Counted from the first letter of the stretch, positions 15,691-23,406 are shown. The stretch: DNA of 28,534 nt from JANLUX01 sp031409815 (GCA_031409815.1 JANNXV010000038.1:1-28534), one strand, 5' to 3'. Program-made: numbers and translations. Notes: generated by a model not told the origin, from the sequence alone.

Positions 15691-15718
15691 TCCCTACTCC
15701 CTACTTAAAACTCCCTAC
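15691..15718 (-). repeat. Right arm of 28-nt inverted repeat
   Basis: TCCCTACTCCCTACT (15691-15705), a 5-nt spacer, then CTCCCTAC (15711-15718), the reverse complement of the left arm. The first 15 bases are a perfect match. It ends 6 bases before the ATG of the DUF1015 gene, so it overlaps that gene's translation initiation region. Confidence 0.95.
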
Positions 15719-15724
15719 AAAACT

Positions 15725-16969
15725 ATGGCAATACTTAAACCATTTCGTGGCATTCGTCCCCAAAAAGAACTTGTAAAAAACATTGCTTGTCGTCCTTACG
15801 ATGTGCTTAACGAACAGGAAGCGCGCATTGAAACTAAAGGTGATCCTAATTCATTTTATCATGTGATAAAACCAGAAATTGATTTTCCGGATGATTTCGA
15901 TCATTATTCTCCTGAAATTTATAAAAAGGGAAAGGAAAATTTTGAACGCATGTTTCGCGAAGGAGTTTTTTCGCAGGATGAGAAAGATAATTATTATATC
16001 TATGCTCAAACCATGAACGGACGCAAACAATACGGCATTGTGGGTTGTGCGGCAGTGGATGATTATGTAAATAATGTGATCAAGAAACATGAGTTAACAC
16101 GTCCTGATAAAGAGGAAGATCGCAAAAATCATGTGCGTGTTTCTAATTTAAATTATGAACCAGTGTTTTTTGCATATCCTCAGGTAAAAGCATTGGACGA
16201 TGTGGTTAACAATGTGGTTAAAAATGCTCCCGAATATGATTTTATTTCCGATGATGGAATTGGTCATTCTTTTTGGGTAGTAAGTGATGATGCATCAATA
16301 AATACCATCACAACAGAATTCGCAAAACTAAAGTCGACCTATGTGGCCGATGGTCATCACCGAACAGCTGCTGCTGCATTGGTTGGTAAAGAACGTAGAG
16401 AAAACAACCCAAATCATACCGGTAAGGAAGAATACAATTATTTTTTGGCTGTTCATTTTCCTGACAACCAGTTGCAGATTATGGATTACAATCGTGTGAT
16501 AAAAGATTTGAATGGTTTAACCGCACAACAATTTATTGATAAACTCAAAGAAAATTTTTCTGTTGAGGAAAAAGGTGCAACAGAATATCGTCCATCACAA
16601 CTACATGAGTTTTCAATGTATCTCGAAGGAAAATGGTACAAGCTAAATTCAAAACCAGGAACTTACAACGATAGCGACCCGATAGGTGTATTGGATGTAA
16701 CTATTTTATCTGACAAAGTTTTAGCACCACTTTTGAATATTGTTGATTTGCGCAAAGACAAGCGAATTGATTTTGTTGGGGGCTTGCGTGGCTTAGGTGA
16801 ATTAAAAAAACGTGTGGATAGTGGTGAGATGAAACTGGCTTTTGCGTTGAATCCTGTTACCATGAAACAGCTGATTGATATTGCTGACAACAATTTAATC
16901 ATGCCGCCAAAAGTTACCTGGTTCGAACCAAAGCTCCGTAGTGGTTTGGTGTTGCACTCATTAGATTAA
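15725..16969 (+). CDS. DUF1015-family protein
   Basis: 414 aa, full length for the family. It begins with the typical FRGIRPQKE and RPYDVLNE segments. It has the KHELTRPDKEEDR block (about 121-133), the conserved YVADGHHRTAAA motif (about 206-217) and a C-terminal DFVGGLRG and FALNPVTMKQ region. DUF1015 has no confirmed activity, but its gene is often found next to serA/serC, which suggests a link to serine or amino-acid metabolism. The stop codon overlaps the next start codon (TAATG), so the alpha/beta hydrolase is translationally coupled. Its leader is interrupted by the right arm of the inverted repeat, which may have cut it off from the serA transcript. Confidence 0.93.
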   Translation: MAILKPFRGIRPQKELVKNIACRPYDVLNEQEARIETKGDPNSFYHVIKPEIDFPDDFDHYSPEIYKKGKENFERMFREGVFSQDEKDNYYIYAQTMNGRKQYGIVGCAAVDDYVNNVIKKHELTRPDKEEDRKNHVRVSNLNYEPVFFAYPQVKALDDVVNNVVKNAPEYDFISDDGIGHSFWVVSDDASINTITTEFAKLKSTYVADGHHRTAAAALVGKERRENNPNHTGKEEYNYFLAVHFPDNQLQIMDYNRVIKDLNGLTAQQFIDKLKENFSVEEKGATEYRPSQLHEFSMYLEGKWYKLNSKPGTYNDSDPIGVLDVTILSDKVLAPLLNIVDLRKDKRIDFVGGLRGLGELKKRVDSGEMKLAFALNPVTMKQLIDIADNNLIMPPKVTWFEPKLRSGLVLHSLD

Positions 16970-17676
16970 TGAAACACATTTTATTGTTGCATGGAGCTTT
17001 AGGTTCGCTGGAGCAATTTGATTTTTTGCAAACACAACTCTCTGCAAATTTTATTGTTCATACGATCAACTTCAGCGGGCATGGCGGGTTGCCAATTCCT
17101 GATGAAGGATTCAGTATTGAGTTGTTTGCAAAAGATGTTTTAAATTATTTGGATGAGAAGAAAATCTCATCAATTAATATTTTTGGCTACAGCATGGGAG
17201 GATATGTTGCGTTGCACTTAGCATTACATCATCCGCAAAGGATAAAAAGTGTTTTCACACTTGCCACAAAATTTGATTGGAGCGCGGAATCTACTTCACG
17301 CGAAGTAAAAATGTTGAACACGGAAATGATGGAGAAAAAAATTCCCTCGTTTGTCGGGATTTTGCAAGAACGACATTCACCAATTGATTGGAAAATCATA
17401 GTTGAACAAACTGCAAGTATGATGGAAGCATTATCAAATCCGTTATCAGAAAGCGATTTTCAGAAAATCAATCTTCCTATTCGGCTTTCAGTTGGTGACC
17501 GTGATGCGATGGTAAGCCTAAACGAAACTCAACAAATATTTAAAGCATTAAAAAATGGTTCGTTATTAGTTTTGCCTAATACACCACACCCTTTTGAAAA
17601 AGTGAATTTGGAGAGATTAGGTTATGAGATGAAAATGTTTTTTAATTCAAGTATTGATTATTCAACCCATGTTTAA
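16969..17676 (+). CDS. Alpha/beta-fold hydrolase
   Basis: 235 aa, cytoplasmic (no signal peptide). It has the nucleophile elbow GYSMGG with Ser75, the oxyanion-region HGALGS (8-13), an acid candidate Asp179 in VGDRDAMV, and His207 in NTPHPFE. The layout fits a compact MenH/BioH-like carboxylic-ester hydrolase or C-C hydrolase of the alpha/beta fold. It overlaps the DUF1015 stop codon by one base, so the two genes are co-translated and perhaps function together. The substrate cannot be read from sequence. The gene ends 22 bases before the frame of the Asp-box protein, which has its own promoter box. Confidence 0.88.
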   Translation: MKHILLLHGALGSLEQFDFLQTQLSANFIVHTINFSGHGGLPIPDEGFSIELFAKDVLNYLDEKKISSINIFGYSMGGYVALHLALHHPQRIKSVFTLATKFDWSAESTSREVKMLNTEMMEKKIPSFVGILQERHSPIDWKIIVEQTASMMEALSNPLSESDFQKINLPIRLSVGDRDAMVSLNETQQIFKALKNGSLLVLPNTPHPFEKVNLERLGYEMKMFFNSSIDYSTHV

Positions 17677-17693
17677 ACAAAGTTGAAATAATT

Positions 17694-17701
17694 TAACTTT
17701 G
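17694..17701 (+). promoter_or_regulatory. -7 promoter box TAACTTTG
   Basis: A perfect TAnnTTTG match. The possible TTG start at 17699 overlaps it. The box supports initiation at ATG 17717 or, less well, at ATG 17708. Confidence 0.45.
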
Positions 17702-17716
17702 AAAAAAATGTTACCC

Positions 17717-19783
17717 ATGTTTCATAAAACCAAAATCATAGCAATTATTATTTTATTTCTTTTCATTCACAAAACCACAAGCGGACAGTGGCAACAGATG
17801 AATGGGCCGTACTCAGGTGCAATAAAAAGTATTGCAGCCAAAGGCTCTACAATAATTGCTTCAACTACTTACGGAGGGTCTCCTAATTATGCATTTATTT
17901 CATCAGATGGAGGTTACAGTTGGAAAACTCTTAACTCACAAAATAACATTCCCGCAGGTTGTAATGCGTTTGTCATTGACGGAGCAAACATTTTTGCACA
18001 AAACTATTTATCTACCGATACAGGAAATTCTTTTACACTCGTCAACAATGGAATGCCTGCTGCAACTGTATATACATTACTATTAAGCGGTACAGACTTG
18101 TTTGCCGGATTTTACGGATCTGGCATTTATAAATCAATCAATAACGGTAATAGCTGGATAGCTATGAATACGGGTTTAACAAATTTAGTGGTGCATTCAT
18201 TAGCAACGAATGGCAACGTTATTTATGCCGGAACCAATCAAGGTATTTTTTTATCAACTAACAATGGTAACAATTGGTCAATAATAAATAATGGGTTTGT
18301 GGATTCTGTCTTTAATAATATTGCTGTTATTGATACTGCAATTTTTGCTTGTGTTGGCGATGGCGATTTATATGTTTCAAGAAATAATGGGATTACCTGG
18401 AATTTCACAGGTATTGTTTACTCCAATGATATAGCTATAAGTAATGGTAATGTCTTTGCAAGCTCATATAACGGAGTTTATTTATCAACCGATACAGGTA
18501 GTACGTGGATACCAGCAAATACCGGCTTATCAACTTCTCCTGACTCTGCTGTCCTTACACTAACAATAGACAGCTCTCGCATATATGCAGGCACTTCTAA
18601 AGGTTTGTATTTATCAGTTAATAACGGAGCTAACTGGCACTTAATAGGCTGTCCCGATTTGGTTGTTCGAGCATTCGGTCAAATGGGAACAAATTTTTTT
18701 TCGTCTGCTTATAATAATATTTATCCTTATCCGGGTGGTTTCTATGTATCAATTGATAGTGGCTTAAATTGGGAGAATAGAACGGTTGGTTTACCATCGA
18801 ATGATGTTCGTCAAATAGTTACGCTGAACACGACAATTCTCATTGGTGTTTATAGTTATGGTTTTTATCTATCTAATGATACAGGTAAAACATGGGTAGC
18901 GGCAAATAATGGTATTCCTGCAAATTATAATTACCGATCGGTTGCAGTTGTAGGGTCAAATTTACTTGCCAGTTGCCACGATGGTTCTAACGGAGGTTTA
19001 TATCTCTCTATAGATAACGGTAATAGCTGGAGTGCTATGTCTTCAAATATATTGGGAGGTTTAACAGTTGGTGGCAATACAGTGTTTGCCGGAACGGGAG
19101 GCGTAATTGTAATGTCTCTTGATTCAGGAATCACGTGGTTATCAAGAAATAATACGGGAATACCAAATATTATCAATCGAATATTCTTTGAAGGTAATAA
19201 ACTTTTTATCAGTCCTGCTGCAAATGGTCTGTATGTTTCTACCGATTCAGCGAATACATGGTCTCAATTGAATAATGGATTACCGATTGTGAATTCTTAC
19301 ATAATGTCTGGTGCTTATGATGGAGCAAACTATTATATGGGCGTTCAACATACTTCTCAAGATGACAGCGTGGGTGTTTTCATATCAAGTGATAATTGCA
19401 ATAGTTGGACAAAATATAATGATGGATTAACCAACGCTACTATTATTACAATGATGAGAAGTGGGAATTATCTTTTTGCTGGTACAGGGGCTTCAGTATT
19501 CAGAAGATTTATTGGGGGAATTCCTACAACAGCAGCTGCTATTGAAGGAAATAAAAATCATTTTGATTTTAAAATTTATCCTAACCCAACAACCAATCAA
19601 TTCAACATCACAAGCTTCAACAACATTGATGAAATAAAAATAGCCGATGTGTTGGGGCAAGTAGTTTATCATATTACACCAAAGGAAAAAAATGTTGTGT
19701 TGCAATTGGAGCATGAGGGATGGTACTTTGTTTCTGTAATTAGCAACAATCAAACTGCAACAAAAAAATTAATTGTTTTTTAA
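17717..19783 (+). CDS. Asp-box (BNR/sortilin-like) propeller protein with T9SS sorting domain
   Basis: 688 aa from ATG 17717; 17708 is an alternative, and TTG 17699 is rejected because it sits in the -7 box. From 17717 the protein opens with a normal signal peptide (MFHKTKIIAIIILFLFIHKTTSG). The body contains about eleven Asp-box-type motifs, such as SSDGGYSW, STNNGNNW, STDTGSTW, SNDTGKTW and SIDNGNSW, spaced 40-60 residues apart. Each closes a beta-hairpin in a multi-bladed propeller like those of sialidases, xyloglucanases and YCF48-like proteins. No catalytic pattern was recognised. The last 70 residues (IYPNPTTNQFNI to KKLIVF) are a type A T9SS sorting domain, so the protein is expected on the surface or secreted. 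Probably a binding protein. Confidence 0.87.
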   Translation: MFHKTKIIAIIILFLFIHKTTSGQWQQMNGPYSGAIKSIAAKGSTIIASTTYGGSPNYAFISSDGGYSWKTLNSQNNIPAGCNAFVIDGANIFAQNYLSTDTGNSFTLVNNGMPAATVYTLLLSGTDLFAGFYGSGIYKSINNGNSWIAMNTGLTNLVVHSLATNGNVIYAGTNQGIFLSTNNGNNWSIINNGFVDSVFNNIAVIDTAIFACVGDGDLYVSRNNGITWNFTGIVYSNDIAISNGNVFASSYNGVYLSTDTGSTWIPANTGLSTSPDSAVLTLTIDSSRIYAGTSKGLYLSVNNGANWHLIGCPDLVVRAFGQMGTNFFSSAYNNIYPYPGGFYVSIDSGLNWENRTVGLPSNDVRQIVTLNTTILIGVYSYGFYLSNDTGKTWVAANNGIPANYNYRSVAVVGSNLLASCHDGSNGGLYLSIDNGNSWSAMSSNILGGLTVGGNTVFAGTGGVIVMSLDSGITWLSRNNTGIPNIINRIFFEGNKLFISPAANGLYVSTDSANTWSQLNNGLPIVNSYIMSGAYDGANYYMGVQHTSQDDSVGVFISSDNCNSWTKYNDGLTNATIITMMRSGNYLFAGTGASVFRRFIGGIPTTAAAIEGNKNHFDFKIYPNPTTNQFNITSFNNIDEIKIADVLGQVVYHITPKEKNVVLQLEHEGWYFVSVISNNQTATKKLIVF

Positions 19784-19830
19784 TTGGTTGGTGTTTCAAT
19801 AAATTTTGAAAGAATAGAGTTAGAATAATT

Positions 19831-20484
19831 ATGTCAATCAATCTCAAAGCTTTTGCAAGAATAAAAGAAGAACTACTTCCTTACCATGCGACATTAGTTG
19901 CTGTTTCCAAAACAAAACCAGTGAGTGATATTCTGGAAGCATACAATGCAGGACAGCGGATATTTGGAGAAAATTATGTACAAGAGTTAACTGATAAATA
20001 CGAGGTATTACCAAAAGATATTGAATGGCATTTTATCGGTCATTTGCAAACCAATAAAGTAAAATACATTGCTCCGTTTGTAAGTTTGATTCACGGTGTG
20101 GATAGTTTTAGTTTGTTGAAGGAAATAAATAAACAAGCATTAAAAAATAATCGTAAAATTGATTGTTTACTGCAGATTCATATCGGAGAGGAAGAAACTA
20201 AGTTTGGTTTTAGCTATAAGGAATGCACGGAGATTTTGAATTCAAAGGAATTGATGGAGCTGGAAAACATTAATGTAAAGGGCTTAATGGGAATGGCAAC
20301 TTTAACCGACAACTCCTATCAAATTCAAAAAGAATTTCATTCGCTCTCAGAGTATTTTAAACTTCAGTCTTCAATCTTCAATCTTCAATGGCTTTCTATA
20401 GGAATGACGAGCGATTATAAAATAGCACTTACAGCAGGCAGTAATATGATACGTATCGGTTCTGCTATCTTTGGTGAGAGATAA
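19831..20484 (+). CDS. yggS: YggS-family PLP-binding protein (PLP homeostasis)
   Basis: 217 aa. A PROSC/YggS-type TIM-barrel: the PLP-binding Lys27 is in AVSKTKP, followed by GENYVQEL (46-53), WHFIGHLQTNK (66-76), QIHIGEEETKFG (115-126), GLMGMATL (151-158) and the phosphate-binding tail LSIGMTSDY...MIRIGSAIFGER. The family keeps vitamin B6 vitamers and amino-acid pools balanced and has no classical enzymatic activity. A four-fold 7-mer (20362-20389) lies in the coding sequence just before LSIGMTSDY. A palindromic repeat follows the stop codon directly. A near match to a -7 box (TAAATTTTG, one base too long) lies about 30 bases upstream. Confidence 0.93.
   Translation: MSINLKAFARIKEELLPYHATLVAVSKTKPVSDILEAYNAGQRIFGENYVQELTDKYEVLPKDIEWHFIGHLQTNKVKYIAPFVSLIHGVDSFSLLKEINKQALKNNRKIDCLLQIHIGEEETKFGFSYKECTEILNSKELMELENINVKGLMGMATLTDNSYQIQKEFHSLSEYFKLQSSIFNLQWLSIGMTSDYKIALTAGSNMIRIGSAIFGER
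20362..20389 (+). repeat. 7-bp tandem repeat inside yggS
   Basis: CTTCAGT followed by three copies of CTTCAAT, 28 bases in all, coding for LQSSIFNLQ (residues 178-186). The unit is not a multiple of three, so gain or loss of one copy would shift the frame before the phosphate-binding tail. Confidence 0.9.
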
Positions 20485-20487
20485 GTC

Positions 20488-20536
20488 TTCGACTTCGCTC
20501 AGACTGACTCAAGTGGTCATGGTGAGCGAATTCGAA
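20488..20536. repeat. Palindromic interspersed repeat between yggS and the asparaginase gene
   Basis: TTCGACTTCGCTCA (20488-20501) pairs with TGAGCGAATTCGAA (20523-20536) at 13 of 14 positions, leaving a 21-nt loop. Repeats with a TTCGACTTCGCTCA core are common between genes in Bacteroidota. It starts 3 bases after the yggS stop codon and could act as a transcript-end hairpin. A GAACCAC direct duplication follows at 20534-20547. Confidence 0.8.
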
Positions 20537-20562
20537 CCACGAACCACAAACAAAACGAGAGA

Positions 20563-21486
20563 ATGAAAAATAATATAATAATAGCAGTACATGGAGGTGC
20601 CGGAACTATTCTTCGCTCTCAAATGACAACTGAGAAGGAAACGCTTTACCAAAATGGGTTGTCAAATGCTTTGAACGTTGGCTATGAGGTTTTAGAAAGT
20701 GGTGGTTCAGCATTAGATGCTGTAACCCTTGCTGTAAAAGCGTTGGAAGATTTTCCGTTATTTAATGCAGGCAAAGGTTCTGTTTTTACACATGATGGAA
20801 AGCATGAAATGGATGCTTCAATAATGAGAGGTGATACCTTGGAAGCGGGTGCTGTAGCTGGTGTGCAAGGTATTCGTAATCCGGTTCTGGCAGCACGTGC
20901 TGTAATGGAAAAAAGTGAGCATGTTATGTTGGTTGGAAAAGGTGCTGAGGAGTTTGCAAAATTGCAAGGTTTGCTTTTTGAACCCGAAGATTATTTTAAA
21001 GTGGAACAGCGCTATGAACAATGGCAGCAAGCATTAAAAGAAGGTCGTGTTTTATTAGATCATACCGATAAAAAATTTGGAACCGTGGGAGCTGTTGCTT
21101 TGGATAGGAGTGGGAACCTTGCTGCTTCCACTTCAACTGGTGGTATGACCAATAAAAAGTACAATCGAGTAGGCGACAGTCCAATTATTGGATCAGGTAC
21201 TTATGCAAATAATAATACCTGTGCAATTAGTTGTACAGGACATGGAGAGTTTTTTTTGCGTGCAGTGGTAGCCTATGATGTAAGTTGTTTGATGGAATAC
21301 AAAGGATGTACATTGCAGCAGGCCTGCGATATTGTGGTGAAAGATAAGTTGGTAAAATTAGGTGGTGAGGGCGGGTTGATTGCAATAGATGCAAAAGGTA
21401 ATGTTTGTTTGCCTTTTAACTCAGATGGTATGTATAGAGGATTTAAAAATCCTAAGCAATCATACCTTGCAATTTATACTGATTAA
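20563..21486 (+). CDS. Isoaspartyl peptidase / plant-type L-asparaginase
   Basis: 307 aa, Ntn-hydrolase of the T2 family. The N-terminus IAVHGGAGTI, FNAGKGSVFTHDG (68-80) and HEMDASIMRG (81-90) are family blocks. The autocleavage site is before Thr174 in KKFGTVGAVALD, with the substrate-binding STGGMTNKKYNRVGDSPIIG and TGHGEFFLR segments after it. The precursor would cut itself into alpha (about 173 aa) and beta (about 134 aa) chains, with Thr174 as nucleophile. It hydrolyses isoaspartyl dipeptides and, more weakly, asparagine. There is no signal peptide, so it is cytoplasmic, unlike some secreted homologues. It converges with the outer-membrane protein gene, with only 6 bases between stops and no terminator visible. 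Confidence 0.92.
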   Translation: MKNNIIIAVHGGAGTILRSQMTTEKETLYQNGLSNALNVGYEVLESGGSALDAVTLAVKALEDFPLFNAGKGSVFTHDGKHEMDASIMRGDTLEAGAVAGVQGIRNPVLAARAVMEKSEHVMLVGKGAEEFAKLQGLLFEPEDYFKVEQRYEQWQQALKEGRVLLDHTDKKFGTVGAVALDRSGNLAASTSTGGMTNKKYNRVGDSPIIGSGTYANNNTCAISCTGHGEFFLRAVVAYDVSCLMEYKGCTLQQACDIVVKDKLVKLGGEGGLIAIDAKGNVCLPFNSDGMYRGFKNPKQSYLAIYTD

Positions 21487-21492
21487 AGATAA

Positions 21493-22947
21493 TTAATACC
21501 TGTAACAATCATCAGGGCCACCTCGCTTTGCTTTATGTTTTCTTTGCTTTTGATGGCATTCTCCAAAGTATTTATATTTAATTCCAATAAAAAAATCTAC
21601 ACCATAAATATTTGATAAGCCAGTTAAGGGTCCAATCATATCTGTTCCTAATACCAATACTCCATATCTGACCGACAACCCAATTCTGTTTCTGAAATAA
21701 TCATAGAGTGAGTAGGGAACTGCAACCTCAAATCTTCTGGTTTCGTACCGTGCTGTGATGCTGATTTGATTAGGTCTTTTAATGGCATAAGTTCCCAATG
21801 GTAATCGTTGAATCGCTGTGAAGTTTAAGTAAAATGTGGGAGTAACAGCATAATCAAATTGCAAACTTGCAGCTCCGGGTAAAATCAATGAAAATTGCTC
21901 ACCCGTTTTTCCTTGTGTTGGATTACCAAAAAATTGGTTATTTAAGGTGGTATCCATATTTCCAATGCTCGAAAATTTTACCGTATCAATTCCATACCAA
22001 TAAGTACTTTGATTGATAAACTCATACTTCTCAGCTTGCTTACTAAAATTTATTTTTCCTAAATCAATCAATGAAAAACCAATTTTATAATCGTATTTTT
22101 TAGAGCGAGCATCTTTCGTGCAGGGTAGGTAAGCATTTTCATTTCTATTGTGATAATATTGAAAACCTAACGTTGTACTATAGCCATTTCCTTTTTGCGA
22201 TAAGGCATTATTTACAGCATTGTCACCGGCATCCGCCAATGCATGTCCATACTCTGCATTCACATTATTAATTTGCCAAAGCGAATCGTTTGGAACAATG
22301 TAATCGATATCAGCAATTCGAATATAAAAACTATTGAGACCGCTTAAATAATTTAATGTGATAGCACCGGTTATATAACATGTTTTATCATCCTTAAGTA
22401 CAGTGCCAATACTAATTCCGGCTTCGTGCCAATTAATACCCACAACATCAGTATTACTGCCAGTATAATTAATATCTTGCTGAGGAGTATAGTCAAAACC
22501 TTCTTTCATAAATTTTGCAAGATGAAAAGGCATTCCTCTAACACTAAATGCAACACGTGTTGAAGCATGAAACCCCACCGCAATTTTATTGCCCGAATAA
22601 ATGAAGCCCGGATATTTTACAAATAATGAACCATTTCCAAATTTGTCTTTTGTGTTGTAATTATCGGTAAATCGTTCTTCAGGAACCGACTCACCACGCA
22701 TACTTTTCTTGATTAAATCGCTGTTCTTTTTTACATACAAATAATTGTTCATCACAAAAAGATCAGATGATAATAGATGAGCTTCCCACCTGTAGTGAGC
22801 ACCTACCATGGTTGCAGGATTTAAATTCATTCCCATCGAACCGGCATAGTTACTATTGCTAATACCCCACATTTCTTGCGCTTCACAATCGATTGTGATT
22901 ATAAGAAAAGACAAAATATAAAATAGTTTCTTCAACAAAACTCTCAT
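21493..22947 (-). CDS. Outer-membrane beta-barrel protein (DUF5723-like)
   Basis: 484 aa. A signal peptide (residues 1 to about 24, ending CEAQ) is followed by a start typical of Bacteroidota barrel proteins, SNSNYAGSMGMNLNPATM. Long runs of alternating hydrophobic and polar strands with aromatic ends come next (for example YKIGFSLIDLGKINF, QFDYAVTPTFYLNF, SITARYETRRFEV, VDFFIGIKYKYFG). The C-terminus is basic (HQKQRKHKAKRGG) and ends in CYRY, so the last strand is followed by a short tail. The overall layout resembles the DUF5723 group; the role is unknown, possibly an outer-membrane transporter or structural barrel. It is divergent from the small membrane protein gene at 23024, and the 76 bases between them hold both start regions. 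Confidence 0.75.
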   Translation of the reverse strand: MRVLLKKLFYILSFLIITIDCEAQEMWGISNSNYAGSMGMNLNPATMVGAHYRWEAHLLSSDLFVMNNYLYVKKNSDLIKKSMRGESVPEERFTDNYNTKDKFGNGSLFVKYPGFIYSGNKIAVGFHASTRVAFSVRGMPFHLAKFMKEGFDYTPQQDINYTGSNTDVVGINWHEAGISIGTVLKDDKTCYITGAITLNYLSGLNSFYIRIADIDYIVPNDSLWQINNVNAEYGHALADAGDNAVNNALSQKGNGYSTTLGFQYYHNRNENAYLPCTKDARSKKYDYKIGFSLIDLGKINFSKQAEKYEFINQSTYWYGIDTVKFSSIGNMDTTLNNQFFGNPTQGKTGEQFSLILPGAASLQFDYAVTPTFYLNFTAIQRLPLGTYAIKRPNQISITARYETRRFEVAVPYSLYDYFRNRIGLSVRYGVLVLGTDMIGPLTGLSNIYGVDFFIGIKYKYFGECHQKQRKHKAKRGGPDDCYRY

Positions 22948-23023
22948 TGCAAGTTCTATACCTATTTAACGATGAAAGTAAACAAAATGTTATAAGGAGT
23001 ATCTTTAACGAAAATATTTAAGT

Positions 23024-23233
23024 ATGTCTATTAGCAGAAAGGGCAGATTAAAACGTGCTTGTATAATTAGTTTTGTTGGAATAACAATGACTTTCGCAAA
23101 TTATACTCGGCTTACCGGCACCGATAATATCAAACCGATTCACATCATTGCTTTATTAGCTTGCGGAATGTGTATGGGGATATTTGTTTTTGCAGGGGTT
23201 ATGTTGCTTAAGGGAGTAGATAAAGAGAATTAA
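23024..23233 (+). CDS. Small two-helix membrane protein of unknown function
   Basis: 69 aa. A basic N-terminus (SRKGRLKR) precedes a first hydrophobic segment at about 12-26. A short loop and a second segment at about 39-63 (IIALLACGMCMGIFVFAGVMLL) follow, then a charged end (KGVDKEN). This predicts an inner-membrane hairpin. A 7-of-8 match to the -7 box (TATCTTTA, 23000-23007) lies 16 bases before the ATG, supporting expression. Its stop codon overlaps by four bases the stop of the 46-aa gene on the other strand. No family was recognised. Confidence 0.65.
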   Translation: MSISRKGRLKRACIISFVGITMTFANYTRLTGTDNIKPIHIIALLACGMCMGIFVFAGVMLLKGVDKEN

Positions 23234-23370
23234 TTTTTTTTTGTTGCCGAAGGTTCACATTTCTCACAGCCTGCATCTCCTTTTTTGTGTCTGAAATTAT
23301 CGTACAGCTTCTTTCCTATAAAAATTGAAGCAGCAAGTACCAACATCCACACAATAAGCTCTTGTATCAT
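23230..23370 (-). CDS. 46-aa CxxC membrane protein, FeoB-associated type
   Basis: A micro-gene starting at ATG 23368-23370 on the minus strand and ending at TAA 23230-23232. One membrane helix covers about residues 4-19 (ELIVWMLVLAASIFIG). A basic juxtamembrane stretch follows (KKLYDNFRHKK), and then a CEKC motif at 35-38 and a lysine-rich end. This layout matches the small Cys-rich proteins named FeoB-associated, which are common in Bacteroidota as stand-alone genes and are presumed to bind iron or another metal near the membrane. No feo genes are in the window. It converges on the 69-aa gene with a 4-base overlap. A 7-of-8 -7 box (TAATTTTT on the minus strand) lies just upstream. Confidence 0.75.
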   Translation of the reverse strand: MIQELIVWMLVLAASIFIGKKLYDNFRHKKGDAGCEKCEPSATKKN

Positions 23371-23398
23371 TTTTAAAAATTACTAGGGCAAATTTCGG

Positions 23399-23406
23399 TA
23401 ATTTTG
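23399..23406 (+). promoter_or_regulatory. -7 promoter box TAATTTTG
   Basis: A perfect TAnnTTTG match, ending 19 bases before ATG 23425 of the E1 gene, the same distance as for the zinc-ribbon gene. The TTG at 23404 that would otherwise be taken as a start overlaps it. Confidence 0.5.

Larger units (their letters stand above)
15205..15718. mobile_element. Putative inverted-repeat-bounded insert carrying a four-helix-bundle gene
   Basis: A 514-bp unit bounded by 28-nt inverted repeats and containing one gene and its promoter box. It fills the whole space between the last codon of serA and a point 6 bases before the DUF1015 start codon. There is no transposase inside. The geometry is seen directly; mobility is inferred. 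Confidence 0.55.

Noticed and set aside
15205..15718. Insertion sequence or diversity-generating retroelement
   Set aside because: The four-helix-bundle protein is related to Avd, but there is no reverse transcriptase, no template/variable repeat pair and no transposase in the unit.
23230..23370. Part of an iron-transport operon
   Set aside because: The small CxxC protein resembles the FeoB-associated type, but no feoA or feoB is present in the window.
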